NCBI RefSeq assembly: GCF_002798015.1
Contig: NZ_PGTZ01000008.1
Coordinates: 356,572-420,571, forward strand
DNA length: 64,000 bases
DNA from: Luteimicrobium subarcticum
Lineage (GTDB): Bacteria; Actinomycetota; Actinomycetes; Actinomycetales; Cellulomonadaceae
Direction: 5' to 3'
A program made the translations under genes and the position numbers. Below are positions 34,901 to 45,660 of the stretch, piece after piece (position 1 is the first letter of the stretch; the number at the start of each line of letters is the position of its first letter). The notes beneath the pieces are model-generated. The model did no database searches. It saw only the letters and a program-made list of their open reading frames with translations, and was not told the origin of the DNA.

Positions 34901-35459
34901 CGACAATCCCATGTTCACGGTGGTGAACGAGGCGGTGTACGGCGGGCTCATGATCCACGGCGACCCCGGGGCTGGTGAACGGTACGACGTGGCGCATCAC
35001 GGGATCCTTCCGAGCGCGTGGTGCGATGTCCGGTCCGAGGAGTCCGACGGTCACTGGATCCCCGCGGAGGGCCGGGCGCTCGCCGCGCTCCTGCGACGGC
35101 TGCGTGCCGACGGTGTGCCGCCGGAGCAGATCATGGTCATCGGCCCGTTCCGCCAGGTTGCCGCAGGGATCCACGGCGTGGTGCGCAGCGTGTTCGGTGC
35201 CGACGACGCGCGACGGCTCGTGCACGGGACGGTCCACGTCTCGCAGGGCAAGCAGGCGGACGTCGTCATCGTGGTGCTCGGTGGCAACCCCGCGCGTCCT
35301 GGCGCTCGGGCCTGGGCGGCGGAACGTCCGAATCTCATGAACGTCGCGGTGTCGCGAGCCAAGCACCGGATCTTCGTCATCGGTGACCGTCAGGGGTGGC
35401 AGAAGCTGCCGCACTTCTCGCAGCTGGCACGTGAGCTCCCGGTGCACTCTGGGGCGTGA
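31935..35459 (+). CDS. Large SF1 helicase with N-terminal zinc finger
   Basis: This 1174-residue protein has CxxC pairs at residues 42/45 and 70/73 forming a zinc ribbon. A middle region of unknown role (80-430) is followed by an SF1 (UPF1/DNA2-like) helicase core: Walker A 'GVNGPPGTGKTTMLRDL' (about 445), Walker B 'GWLLVDEAGQATPQQ' (about 890), 'VVAVGDPLQLEPVV' and 'RPNLMNVAVSRAKHRIFVIG' (about 1131). Between motifs I and II lies a charged, probably coiled-coil arm (about 620-760). The start was chosen at ATG 31935, just before the zinc finger. Placement beside McrBC and another SF1 giant points to phage defence, but no named system was matched. Confidence 0.8.
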   Translation: MKSSGTVVEIARERWKVELTTALEPRFLTDGWSYESTVTHRCPRCRGGLHALRKPYTMHGRTQKYVAVVCPTCAAAFTLKQLGLSSFAQLLGEPSGTPAAPPRPSPVPDPRRAPRVDAGGHEVVRYWRAVELFGSAPALPDRPVERPSDVERQYEVAGLSAAPWEPGHRLRRTGWHRATHEWRHVVFGGTYQVDRVHATLGRVFEDDGYDVDERTPRGRSALFVVSVAPDGRLLPNTLVLSSAAWSLGRALSPGPTSPTWLDGFDGAQEMLRDALTQRLVAAEEAAALLASISRGLAGTRAVAVDVVVRFVEHVAKVLGIADALLPVGMHVRSRLVRTGQDPETAQPELLNSFYADDLGRISAALATGRVGSALVRYLSPVRTDERRDVRAPEHLDAVLDLLSPARVPRGRWPEDPQHPLTTSQQLAINHVMRDLATEDGVFGVNGPPGTGKTTMLRDLVAAVVTERASALAELPTPTAGFETSTTGWRTSTRAVKFAALAPRLTGFEMLVASQNNGAVENVTRELPATSARHARWANFDYFGREATRVLGEPAWGLVAATLGRKSKRDEVVKRLWFDADDPHAELDGDARSARWLATAQRSAAPGLWRTAVEAFRAAVGREEWIRAERQEVWEAVRGLPEAERALREAGQEADRADENARLCRARLSTAQAALAEAGPAADVARRRRSEHRAVKPSVLEILLTLGRTLRRWDSEDVDLAAREQSAERCEQKCASDLSDARDDLVRADERRERAQVTGRRAHAEVARMRAIVQGFHESSDVQIPDGDWQRTTRGRELVAPWLDERWNVARTDVFLAALDLHRAFIAAGGPKVRALLGAAMDAVKGTIPHDAPAEALAAAWQGLFLLIPVVSTTFASVGRMLRDVGPGTFGWLLVDEAGQATPQQAVGAMWRSRRVVAVGDPLQLEPVVTVLHSTDARLRTSLGVDDAWAADRESVQTLADRVTTLGTTLRGPDDAPLWVGSPLRVHRRCDNPMFTVVNEAVYGGLMIHGDPGAGERYDVAHHGILPSAWCDVRSEESDGHWIPAEGRALAALLRRLRADGVPPEQIMVIGPFRQVAAGIHGVVRSVFGADDARRLVHGTVHVSQGKQADVVIVVLGGNPARPGARAWAAERPNLMNVAVSRAKHRIFVIGDRQGWQKLPHFSQLARELPVHSGA

Positions 35460-35683
35460 ATTAGCGTCCCGCAAGGTCGACACGGCCCGCGAGGTACGGT
35501 CGGGCGGTCGGCTCCGGGACCTATCGGGTGAAATCATCGAGGCCCCGAGCGTGCGCCGGGCGCGCAGATGCGCCGATATTGGTAGGCGTTGCAACATATC
35601 CGTCGAAGGTGGCGCACGCCCGTAAGTCGCACCCTCGTTCACGGTCGTTCGAGCGCGTGTTTCCCGGTTGTACGGTGTGGCCT

Positions 35684-38600
35684 GTGACCGAGCTCCAGGC
35701 CGTTCCCGTGGCAGATCAAGCAGGCGACGAGGTTGTCGCCGTGGACCCGGCCCGAGCTGTCGTCGCCCGCCTCTCGGCGAGCGTCACGGAACACTGGTCC
35801 TGGGCCGCGTCCTGTGCTCGGGTCCCGCAGATCCGCGACTTGTTCGTCGAGCTGTCAGCCTCGGTGGCGCAGGTGCGTTTGACGATCACGCTCCAGGACG
35901 GTGAGGAGCGGTTCGGTGGGCTGAGCCGGGAGCTGGGGGCGCTCGCCGAAGGCGCGACGCCACCCGTGTCGTGCGCGGTCCCGCTGTCTGCGCAGGCAAT
36001 GGCGCAGGTCGACGAACGCCGTGAGGCGGTGTGCGTCATTTCCGTGGAGGACGTCGAGTCCGTGAGCTGGCTCGGCTGGAGCGACCCGTGTACCTCGCTC
36101 CTCGAGACATATGGTTCTGGCTCGGTGACCCGAGCCGGGCTGCCCTCTACGCGCGCTACGAGGCCGACGTGCAGGAGCTGAAGGCGCTGTGCGAGGGCGG
36201 TGCTGTCGCCGACGCGGAGGTGGACCGCCGGTTCGTGGAGGCAGTGCGGCGCCGGAACGATTTCGCATCGCGGTCGGGCGAGCTGGCGAGGTCGTTGCTC
36301 GCCTCGTTCGTCCGGCCGAATCACCCCGAGGTCGCAGTCGTCGCCCGGGAGTCCGCTGAGCGGCTGGGCAAGGCGACCGGGTCTCAAGAGTTCGCGGCAT
36401 TCCAGGCGGCTACCTCGGGCGAGGCGACGCAAGCTGTCGAGGCGTCGATCACCGCGATCTACGACGCGCTGCAATTGCGGCAGATCGCCTATTCGGTTCC
36501 CCCGCCTGGCTGGGACTACGCCCGCGAGGGGCAGCGGATCCGCGATCACGGAGTGGTCGCCCGCGCGGGACTCGGAACGTGCATGGACACGACCGTGCTG
36601 ATGGCTGCCGTCGTCGAGCACGTGGGGCTGCATCCCGTGCTCGTGCTCGTCCCGGGCCACATCTTCGTCGGGTACTGGCGGCATGACCCGTCCCGGGGCC
36701 GGGGCGAGCGACCGGACTGGTACCCGGGTACGCCCGTGATCGACGGCAGCCGGGCCGTCCAGCTCGTAGACGGCGGGTGGCTCGGCCTGATAGAGACCAC
36801 CACCTTCACCGCCGGCAGCGGCGTCGCCGCCCGAGAGGCGCGGGTCATCGCTCGGCAGGCTCTCACCGAGCACGCGAACGACGTCCAAACTGCCGTGATC
36901 GACGTCGCAGCCGCTCGCCGTTTCGGCGTCTCTCCGTTGCCCACGGTGCAGCAGCGCGCAGACGGTGTCACGGAGGTCGTCGAGTACCGGGCGGGAGGTG
37001 CGCGCGAGCGTGAGGCGGTCGCCACCGTCGCGCCCGCCATGGACACGGGGACGTTCGCGCGCATCGTCGACGACCAGCCGGCGCGCTACCGGACGTGGAA
37101 GTCGTCGCTGTTCAGCCTGAACGCGACGAACGCTCTCCTGAACCTCGGGAAGGGCCCGGGCGTGCAACCGCTCGTGCTGCCGCCCGAGGGCCTGGGCGTC
37201 CTCGAGGACCGGCTCAACGAGGACGTGGAGTTCGCGCTGCGGAGCGGCTTCGACCTGCCGGAGGTCTACAGGGCGCGCGAGGTCTACAACGCGGCTCAGC
37301 TCGAGGAGTGCGAGGTCCTCGACCACCTGTCGCAGCGGGCGCTCTTCGTACAGCGGTTCGCCTCGACCCGTGCTGAACCTGAACCGGTCGCGGTGAGCCG
37401 GACGAAGTTCACCGCCGAGATCCGGTCGATGATCCGGCGCGCCAAGGAGGCGCAGGACGAGCGCGGCATGAACCCGCTCTTCCTCTGCATCGGCACGCTG
37501 CGGTGGCCGTACAAGCCCGGGGCGTCGGCGGCGGCGCCGCTCATCCTCGTCCCCGTGAAGATCACGGCACGACGCGGGCACGCGGCTTTCACGCTCGCGC
37601 TCGACACGGCCGGCCAGACCACGCCGAACATGGCGTTGCTCGAGTGGCTGCGTCGCGAGCATGGGCTCGCGATCCCGGAGCTGGCGGAGCTCGCTACCGA
37701 CCGGGGCGGCATCGATGTCGACGGGACGCTCGCGGCGGTCGAGCGAGCCGTCGCACAGCGCGGCCTCGACCTGGGGATCGTCCGCGAGGCGCACCTTGCG
37801 CTGCTCGACCTGTCGTCGTTCCGCATGTGGCAGGACCTCAACCGTCACGCCGGCACCTTCCTCGAGCGTCCATTGGTGAGCCACCTCGTGCACACGCCGA
37901 CCGAGGAGTTCGTGGACGCCGCCGCACAGGGTGCGGAGCGGGTCAGCACGGAGGAGCTCGAGGCCCTCGAGACTCCGATCCCCGCGGACGCTACCCAGAA
38001 GACTGCCGTCCTGTGGGCGCGAGAGGGGCGGTCGTTCGTCCTTCAGGGACCTCCGGGGACGGGCAAGTCGCAGACCATCACGAACATGCTGGCCGCGTGC
38101 GTGTCCGCGGGGAAGCGGGTGTTGTTCGTCGCGGAGAAGCAGACCGCCCTCTCCGTCGTGCAGCGCAGGCTCGACGCGATCGGCCTCGCGCCGTTCACGT
38201 TGAACCTGCACCACGAGGGGTCCAACGCTGCCGAGGTCCGCGCTCAGCTCAAGCGCGCGCTCACCGTGCGTGTCTCGCCTGACGGGGTCGCGCTGGAGAA
38301 CGCGCTGCGACGCCTGCGCAACTCGCGCTTCGAGCTCGGTCGGTACCCGGAGCACCTGCACCGGACGAACGCGGCAGGGCTCTCGGCGTACTCGGCCCAC
38401 GACGAGCTGCTCGTCCTGGGGGACGGGCCCCGTGTGGAGATCCCGGCTCCGGTGGTCGCGCACGGATCGGAGCGGATCTCGACGTTGCGTGACGTCTTCG
38501 CGAGCGTGCAGCCGCTCGCGTCGGCCGCTGCGCTGCGCCCCGATCACCCCTGGAGACTGATCGGCGCACCGCCCGCGGAGCCGTGGTCGTTCGACGCCGC

Positions 38601-41600
38601 GGCGTCGGTCGTCGGGGGAGTGCTCGACGGGTCGGCGTGGGCTCGCGGCGTCGCCGGCCCGCTCCGTGACGCGCTCGGCGCCGTCGAGCGCCCGGAAGGG
38701 TTGAGGGCGTTCGTCGCCGCATCGGACCCCGCGCTGCCGGACGGCGAGGTTCTCGCGCGCGTCCTCGCCCCGGGCTGGCACGGGAACGTGACCAGCGAGC
38801 TCACCGACGCCGAGAACGCGGTGAGCGCGTGGTCGGACCGACTGGCCGGCTTCCGTCCTGAGGTGCTCCAGCTGGACCTCGGCGGGCTCGCGGCCGCGTT
38901 CGAGGCTGCGACGCGGTCGGGGATGCTGGGACGCGGCAAGCGGCAGGCCGCCGCCCTCGAGCCGCTCCAGCCGTTCGTCCTCGACGGGACACCGGTGGCT
39001 GTCGTGTCCGCCGGCTCGGTGCTGTCCACGCTGCTCGAGGCCCAGCGGCTCGCCGCGACGGCGCACGCCCGCTTGTCGTCCCTGCCGGGGATCCACGTCG
39101 AGGGAACGCTCAACCCGTTCGTGCCCGGCGCCTTGTCCGCCGTGCGTCGGCAGCTCGAGCGGCTCGCGGCGCTGACCGCGCCGCTGCGTGACAGCTCCGG
39201 CGACGTCGCCCGAGCGGCGGACCTCGCGCGGCAGGGACACCTGCGCGGTCACCACGACGCGCTGGCCGGGTACGCCGACGCGTGGTCCCGGATGTGGAGC
39301 GCCCTGGGCGTCACCGACGACGACTTCGACGTGTGGCGTGGCGGCGCAACGTTGAGTGTGGCCACCGCACGGCACGAGGCCGTGTGGCGTCAGCAGCTGG
39401 AGTACGAGCGTCTGCTCCCGCTCCAGCGATGGGTCGCCCTCGTCCAGCACCTGGAACCTCTCCGCGCGAACGGGCTCGCGGCGGCGCGCGACGACCTCCT
39501 CGAGGGCCGACTCCCGGCGCACGCCGCGGAGGAGGCGTTCGAACGCGGCCTCGCCGTCACGTCCAAGGTCGAACGCATCGCCGCCGAGGGCCTCGACCGC
39601 TTCGACTCGGTCGCTCACGACGAGAGGGTCCGCTCCTACGCCCAGGCGGAGGCGGAGGTGCGTCGCCAGTGGGTCACCTCCGGCCCGGCGGGCTTGCTCG
39701 ACCAGCGCGGCGGGCGCGGAGCGGGCCAGCACACCGGCGGACTTGCCCGTGAGCTCGAGAAGACGCGGAACCGTCTCGGTACTCGCGCGATCCTGCGCCG
39801 CTACAGCGACGCCGTCCAAGAGATCACGCCGCTCGTCCTCGCGAGCCCGTCGTCCGCGGTCGACCTGATCGAGCCCGGCTCGATGGACTTCGACCTCGTG
39901 ATCTTCGACGAGGCGTCACAGATCACCGTCCCCGAGGCCGTCGGGGCGATGGGCCGGGCGCGCGCGGTGGTCGTGGTCGGCGACAAGCACCAGATGCCGC
40001 CCACCCACCGGGTCGGCTCCCAGGCCGCCGTCGACGAGGACGTCGACGACCCGGACGCCGAGGAGATCGTCGAGGACCAAGAGTCGATCCTGAGCGAGTG
40101 CGAGCTCGCACGCGTCCCCGCACTGCAGCTCTCCTGGCACTACCGCAGCCAGGACGAGGCACTGATCTCGTTCTCCAACAACGCCTACTACCGCGGCGAG
40201 CTCAGCAGCTTCCCGACCCCGTCGCTCCTGTCCCTCGAGACGGGCGTCGAGCTGCGTCGCGTGGACGGGCGGTTCATCCGCACCAGCAGCACCGAGAAGC
40301 GTGAGCTTCGGGACGGCGTCACTGCCGGGCGGGGGACGAACCCGGAGGAGGCGCTCGCGATCGTCGACGCGATCACCGAGATCCTCCGCGACGACCCGCG
40401 CCGCACGATCGGCGTCGTCACGTTCAACGAGCAGCAGCGCCAGCTCATCGCCGACCTCCTGGAGAAGTCGAACGACGCCGGGGTCAAGGCGGCGATGGAC
40501 GAGTCGGCGATGGGCCCGGCGGACGTGCTCTTCGTCAAGGCTCTCGAGCAGGTCCAGGGCGACGAGCGGGACGTCGTGCTGTTCTCGATCGCGTTCTCCA
40601 AGCAGCAGAACGGCAAGATCCCCCTAAACTTCGGGCCCCTGTCACGGGTGGGGGGTGAGCGCCGGCTGAACGTGGCGGTCACGCGAGCCCGGCGCAAGAA
40701 CCTCGTGTTCTGCAGCTTCGAGCCGGACGAGCTCGACGCCGAGAGCGCGTCGTTCCGGGGCGTGAAGGACCTCAAGCAGTTTCTCTTCTTCGCTCGCGCC
40801 GCCGGACGGTCGGGCGAGGTTCCCGAGGTCCCGGGCCGCGCAGCCGTACGGGACCGCCACCGGGACGAGGTCGCGGCCGCGCTGCGTGGCGCCGGACTGC
40901 ACGTGATGAGCGACGTCGGCCTGTCCGACTTCCGGCTCGACCTCGTGCTCTCGCGCCCCGAGTCGCCGGAGCGGGTCGTCCTGCCGGTGCTGCTCGACGG
41001 CCCGTCGTGGCAGCAGCGGCAGACCGTGTCGGACCGTGACGTCCTGCCCGTCGAGGTGCTGCGCAACCTCATGGGCTGGCCGGCCGTCGCTCGGATCTGG
41101 TGGCCGATGTGGCTGCAGAACCGGGACGAGGTCGTCCAGCACGTGCTCGCCGAGTTCGAGCGCGCCGCGGCGTCGCTGGAGGCTCTTGCGCCCCAGGGCC
41201 CCGGATCGGACCCTGTCCCGCCCGCCCAGCCGGCGGACGACTCCTCGGAAGACGACTCTCCGGAAGGCCCGCGGGTCCCCGTGGTGTCGCCTTTGCCGCC
41301 ATCCGGTGCGGTGCCGGCCTGGCTCAGCCCGACGCCCGCGGTGGCGGGGTCGGCGATCGCGTCGTCGTCCACGACGGCGCCGCCGGTGACAGTGCCCGAC
41401 GATGCGTCCCCCGTCGGGGCAACGGTCTTCGTCCCCGCCGCGTCGACAGTGGTCGGCGACCTCGAGGTGCTCGACTCGCTTCCGCAGCGGCGTGCCGTCG
41501 CGGCTGTGCGCGAGCAGATCCTCGACATCGTCCAGAGCGAAGGACCCGTCGAGCTCGGACGACTCGTGCGGATCGTCGGACGGCGGTTCGGACTGCAGAC

Positions 41601-41928
41601 CGTGCGAGCGAACAGGGTCGCAGCCATCCAGCAGGTCGTGCCCCGTGTTCAGGTCCGCAAGAGCCGGCACGGCGACTTCGTCTGGCCCCAGGGTGTCGAT
41701 CCGGCGACCTGGACCGGGTATCGGTCCGCCGACGCGGACATGTCGCGGACGCTCGACGAGGTCGCGCCCGAGGAGATCGCCAACGCGATACGTGCGCTCG
41801 TCCGGGACGGCCGGGGGACGACCGACGAGGAGCTGCTGCGTGCGACGGCCGAGGTGTTCGGGATCGTGCGGTTGGGAGCGAACGTGCGAACCCGCCTTGA
41901 GGGCGTGTACTCCCTACACGTGCGCTAG
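35684..41928 (+). pseudogene. DUF4011/DUF3320 SF1 helicase-nuclease, interrupted by a 5' frameshift
   Basis: From GTG 35684 one frame encodes about 130 residues ending near 'VCVISVEDVESVSW'. From about 36080 the next frame continues 'RPVYLAPRDIWFWLGDPSRA' and stays open for about 1,950 codons to 41928. One missing base near 36080 explains this. The rest is intact: a DUF4011-type front, Walker A 'LQGPPGTGKSQTITNML' (about 672 residues after 36031), 'LVIFDEASQITVPEAVGAMG', 'LSWHYRSQDEALISFSNNAY', 'RRLNVAVTRARRKNLVF', a Vsr/MTES-1575-like nuclease region ('FRLDLVLSRPESPERVVLPV') and a DUF3320-type C-terminus. Similar single-gene helicase-nucleases have been listed as candidate phage-defence systems (Hhe type, from memory). 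Assembly error remains possible. Confidence 0.75.
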
Positions 41929-42000
41929 AAGCGTTTTCCCGCGGTGTCTCGGTGAATCCGGTTCGACGCGGGGATGGGACGCCAGAGAGGTTCTCGAGGG

Positions 42001-44271
42001 ATGCCTGAATATGCCGTCGCTGATCTGAAGCGCTTCGTCGGGTTGATCGCCCATGAGCTTGCCACCCGTGCTGAGGCAGGTGACCCTCGTGCGCTTCTCA
42101 GTGATGCGCGAGAGCAGTGTCCCGGTAGTTGGTTGGTCGCCCGAGCGGACTCGCTCGCGAGGCCGCTGGAGGATCCCGAGCCCGTTTGGGCGGTATGCGT
42201 CAACGGCGTGGTGTTGGCGGGGATTGTGGGCCCCTGGCTGTTCACTGCGGCAGGGGAGTCAATCAACCTCGGCGTCCGGCTCAAGACGGCTCACGACGCA
42301 AGGGCGCTGGTTGACCTCGTTCTCGGTATCGAGGGAGATCTCAGTGATCCGCCTGGAATGATTCATGTTCCCGACGGGGATTTCGCGATGCTCGGTGACC
42401 CGAGACAGGCGTCTGACTGGAGCAGATTCGCGTACTCCTACGACGCGTACAGGGCGTACTTTCCGACGGGCGACGCGATGAATCGCCTCATCGAAGAGGT
42501 GCGACGCGGAGCCGCCGAGGGAGCGCTTGACCTCAAGGGCTACGGAGCCGACTCGCTGCGTGCCCTGCTGTTCTACGGTCAGAGGTACGCCCACTGGGTC
42601 GATTCATGGAAGCTCTTTGATGAGTTCATTGCCTCGGAGGTCGTCGAGGAGCTGCGGGGCAGGATTCGCGGACCCTTGCCGATCACCGCCGCGTGGGATG
42701 AGCCTAGTGAACGTCGGGACGCCAGGCTGTTGGCCCATGTCGACGCGTTCGCGCGGCGGCTCGAAGGAGGTTCCGCCAGTGTCCTTGCTCGAGGGCGTCT
42801 GGCAATTGCCGTAGAGCTCGATCGCGGCGACGTTGTCAAGGAGATCACGGTCTACGTTCAATGGCTCGTCCACCTGTTGCGACAGGTGGCGGACTCACCG
42901 AGCCGCCGCGACCAACGGTGGGTGGCGTCAGTACGTCGGCATCTAGAAGCGCCTGTCGGCGACCTGTTCGCGGTGTGGTCCGTCGTGGTGAACGTCGACG
43001 TAGAAGCCAACCGGAAGTTGTTCGAGCGGGCGAAGCGCCTCGCGGCGGATCTCGGATGGGAGACCCTGCTGGCAAGCGTTCCGGATGAATGGCTTGACGG
43101 GATCCGACGCCGCTGGGCACAGGTGCGGAGCGGCGCCAACCCCGCCAGCACGCAATTTCAGATTGTGTGGACTCCGCCGTTCACGGGTCAGCTTCCCGAC
43201 GCGCACGGTCGGTGGTTCTACGTCACTGGTCAGGGCTACTACTGGACGGACGACGACCATCTCGTCGGTGTCCTCGAGGTAGGTGAGTCCTCCGCCGTCA
43301 AGGATCTGAATCAGCTCAAGGTGAGCGTCGAGCACGAGGGAGGCACGGCGACGGATGCGTTTGATGCGGCTCGTCGTCGCGCAGAGTCGTCCGTCGGCCC
43401 TGTTGATGTCGTTTCCGGAGCGTTGGGGGACCTCCCAGACCTCGTCGAGCTCGCACGCGGGCAGCTCCGCGACACGCTGGAGGTCCAGCCGGCGTGGAGG
43501 TTGGCCATGGGCGACACCGGCCCCTGGACTCGCGAACTGAGGACGGCGTGGCGTGCGGCGGCCAATCCCACTTTGGACGAGCGCCTCCCGGCCCTTCCGG
43601 GTGAGCCGGGACTCGTCGATCGCGTCGCGTACTGGTCGCCGCTTCTGCACCTGCTGGTCTACGGGTTGGGTTGGCAGCGCCCGGATTTTGGGCTCGCTGC
43701 ATGGCGACAGGCGGGTTTTCCGGTAGATGACCCGATCCTGAATGTCGTCAGCAGGTGGTGGGGCCACGACGGGGTGGCGGACGTGCTGTCCTGGTGCGTC
43801 GAGCGGGGAGGCGTGGCGGTGAACCTCCGCGCCATCTCCGGCACGCATCCGGATCTCGCCGACGGGCCGCCGGAGCGCCGTGTTCCGGATGACCGCGCGC
43901 TCGCGGAGCGTCGTGCTTCGTCAGCGTGGCGAGTGACGTGGTCGGGTGGCTACGACCCGCTGCACCTCGTCTCACACCTTGGCGCGCCGTTGGTGGTGAC
44001 GGACTCCCAGAGGTCCATCGTGCTGGTCGATGGAACTGACGTGCCTTCCGACGAGGGCAGCGTTCTCCCGCGCCTGTTCCTGTCGACGCCGACGTATGAG
44101 GGCTGGTACGCGAACCTCTTGCGCCGCGACGGTAGTCGTGCCGCCAACGGCAGGTCTGTCCGCGCCAATGTGATCGTCGAACCGGTGGGTTGGATGGGCA
44201 CCTTCCGGCGGCATGAGAAGACGGGCCTCTGGTTCCGTGGCCGCTCGGCGATTCATCTCTGGGGTCAGTAG
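42001..44271 (+). CDS. Large protein of unknown function in the defence island
   Basis: This soluble protein of about 756 residues belongs to no family I can name. It has no Walker motif, nuclease triad or membrane segment. Visible blocks include 'SWLVARADSLARPLEDPEPV', 'RFAYSYDAYRAYFPTGDAMN', 'FTGQLPDAHGRWFYVTGQGY' and 'WWGHDGVADVLSWCVERGG'. It is Trp-rich in the C-terminal half. It follows the DUF4011 gene in the same direction and is convergent with the last gene of the BREX operon. ATG 42001 was chosen because AGAGG lies ten bases upstream; ATG 41974 is an alternative. Confidence 0.65.
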   Translation: MPEYAVADLKRFVGLIAHELATRAEAGDPRALLSDAREQCPGSWLVARADSLARPLEDPEPVWAVCVNGVVLAGIVGPWLFTAAGESINLGVRLKTAHDARALVDLVLGIEGDLSDPPGMIHVPDGDFAMLGDPRQASDWSRFAYSYDAYRAYFPTGDAMNRLIEEVRRGAAEGALDLKGYGADSLRALLFYGQRYAHWVDSWKLFDEFIASEVVEELRGRIRGPLPITAAWDEPSERRDARLLAHVDAFARRLEGGSASVLARGRLAIAVELDRGDVVKEITVYVQWLVHLLRQVADSPSRRDQRWVASVRRHLEAPVGDLFAVWSVVVNVDVEANRKLFERAKRLAADLGWETLLASVPDEWLDGIRRRWAQVRSGANPASTQFQIVWTPPFTGQLPDAHGRWFYVTGQGYYWTDDDHLVGVLEVGESSAVKDLNQLKVSVEHEGGTATDAFDAARRRAESSVGPVDVVSGALGDLPDLVELARGQLRDTLEVQPAWRLAMGDTGPWTRELRTAWRAAANPTLDERLPALPGEPGLVDRVAYWSPLLHLLVYGLGWQRPDFGLAAWRQAGFPVDDPILNVVSRWWGHDGVADVLSWCVERGGVAVNLRAISGTHPDLADGPPERRVPDDRALAERRASSAWRVTWSGGYDPLHLVSHLGAPLVVTDSQRSIVLVDGTDVPSDEGSVLPRLFLSTPTYEGWYANLLRRDGSRAANGRSVRANVIVEPVGWMGTFRRHEKTGLWFRGRSAIHLWGQ

Positions 44272-44420
44272 CTTCAGCAGTGGGAGCGCTCGCCAACCGC
44301 AGACCGTGGGACTTGATTCTCGATGCGAGCTCCGTCAGCACAGGATCAACCGCCGCGCTCATCGCTCATCGGGGGACGACTGAGTCCACAGCGACCTGGA
44401 TCAACGTCGACCTGTCGCTG

Positions 44421-45659
44421 CTACTTGAGCGCTTTGCCCCGAGTCACTCGCTCCAGTGGGTACGAGCGCACGTTTGAAGTGCCTCGTGCCGACTCGAGGC
44501 GTACCAGGACCGCACCGTGGCGCTTGGGATCGAGCCCGACGACGACGCCCTTCCAGTCGAGCCCCATCTGATCCACGACGACCACCTTGGCGCCGACGTT
44601 GGCCTCGGGAGCTCCGCCGACAGCGGCCGCGGCGGAACGCACGGGGGAACCTGCATCGGGCGGCCTGATGGTCGTGTCAGACTCGGCGGGGGCGGGAACA
44701 GTTCCGTTCGCTCGCCAACTGTCGGCAGGCAGCAGCGCGGTCACCCTCGCGAGCGTCGCGTTGGCGGTCCCTCGCTCGCTGGGCTTGAAGGCGAGGAGCG
44801 GGGCGACGACATCGCGCACTATCGGGGTGAGGACATCCAGGCGAACGCCGCGCCGCATCGCAGCCACCAGCACGTCTCGAGGTCCGTAGGGGTCGACGCC
44901 CCACAGATCGGCCAGGTCGATCCCGGCGGCGACGGCAAGAGTGATCCCCAGCTTGTAGAGATCGACCTCGGGCGCAAAGTCGCGTTCGTCCGTGACGCCG
45001 TCGAGCTGCTCGGGTGCGAAATAACCGGGGGTTCCGCTGCTGCCGCGCTGGATCCGGTACGCCTGGGTCGCGAGCCCGAAGTCAATGAGTCGCGACTTGG
45101 CCGGCTCGAGCATGACGTTGTCGGGCTTGAGGTCCAGGTGGACGAGCCCAGTGTCGTGGACAGCGCTGAGCGCAGAGAGGATGTCGTGGGCCAACTCGAG
45201 AATCTGATGGTGATCGAGCGGGCCGACCCCGGCGCGCTGTTCACCGAGTGTCCGCCCGGCGATGAGCTCGACCGCGAACCACGGAACGCTCCAGCCCGCC
45301 TGCGTCTGCTCCCGACCGATCCCGAGGAAGAGCGGAATGAAGGGGCTCTTGATACCGGCGAGGACCTCGCACTCCCTGACGAAATGCTCGACCTGGGTCT
45401 CGAGGAAGGCGGCGTATTCCGTGGCTGGTATCGCCCATTCCTGGGGATCCGGCGGCAGCATGAGCTTGACCACACTGCGACGAAGGTCGCCCCCGTTGAG
45501 CGAGATCCGCGTGAGTGAGTGGTCTACTCCCTTCCAGATCGCGCGCCAGGTGGTCCCCTGGCCGCCGCGGCCAAGCGGCTCGGTGAGATCCCAGTTCCCG
45601 ACGCGGCGCGAGCGAATCACCTCCTTGAGTGACTCGCGGGCGGGGTGGGCGTCGGGCAT
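44421..45659 (-). CDS. Ser/Thr protein kinase attached to the BREX operon
   Basis: This 412-residue cytosolic kinase has a complete active site: Gly loop 'LGRGGQGTTW' (29-38), Lys in 'SVVKLML' (K65), 'HLDLKPDNVML' (174-184), 'DFGLA' (193-197) and 'GTPGYFAPEQLDG' (209-221). The C-terminal 60 residues ('VGAKVVVVDQMGLDWKGVVV') resemble a small beta-barrel, perhaps for nucleic-acid or protein contacts. Its ATG lies one base past the brxL stop, so it is part of the operon. Kinases (PglW) belong to Pgl/type 2 systems; none is among the six core genes of BREX type 1. It could phosphorylate BREX proteins or create a ligand for the FHA-like protein encoded beyond brxA. Confidence 0.85.
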   Translation of the reverse strand: MPDAHPARESLKEVIRSRRVGNWDLTEPLGRGGQGTTWRAIWKGVDHSLTRISLNGGDLRRSVVKLMLPPDPQEWAIPATEYAAFLETQVEHFVRECEVLAGIKSPFIPLFLGIGREQTQAGWSVPWFAVELIAGRTLGEQRAGVGPLDHHQILELAHDILSALSAVHDTGLVHLDLKPDNVMLEPAKSRLIDFGLATQAYRIQRGSSGTPGYFAPEQLDGVTDERDFAPEVDLYKLGITLAVAAGIDLADLWGVDPYGPRDVLVAAMRRGVRLDVLTPIVRDVVAPLLAFKPSERGTANATLARVTALLPADSWRANGTVPAPAESDTTIRPPDAGSPVRSAAAAVGGAPEANVGAKVVVVDQMGLDWKGVVVGLDPKRHGAVLVRLESARGTSNVRSYPLERVTRGKALK

Positions 45660-45660
45660 G

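Noticed and set aside
36060..36100. Programmed -1 frameshift in the helicase-nuclease gene
   Set aside because: No X-XXY-YYZ slippery heptamer or obvious downstream stem is visible; a single-base loss is simpler.
35716..39819. A 1367-codon open frame on the minus strand
   Set aside because: It lies wholly antisense to the helicase-nuclease gene, its translation is Arg/Gly/Glu-rich without motifs, and it is a side effect of high third-position GC.
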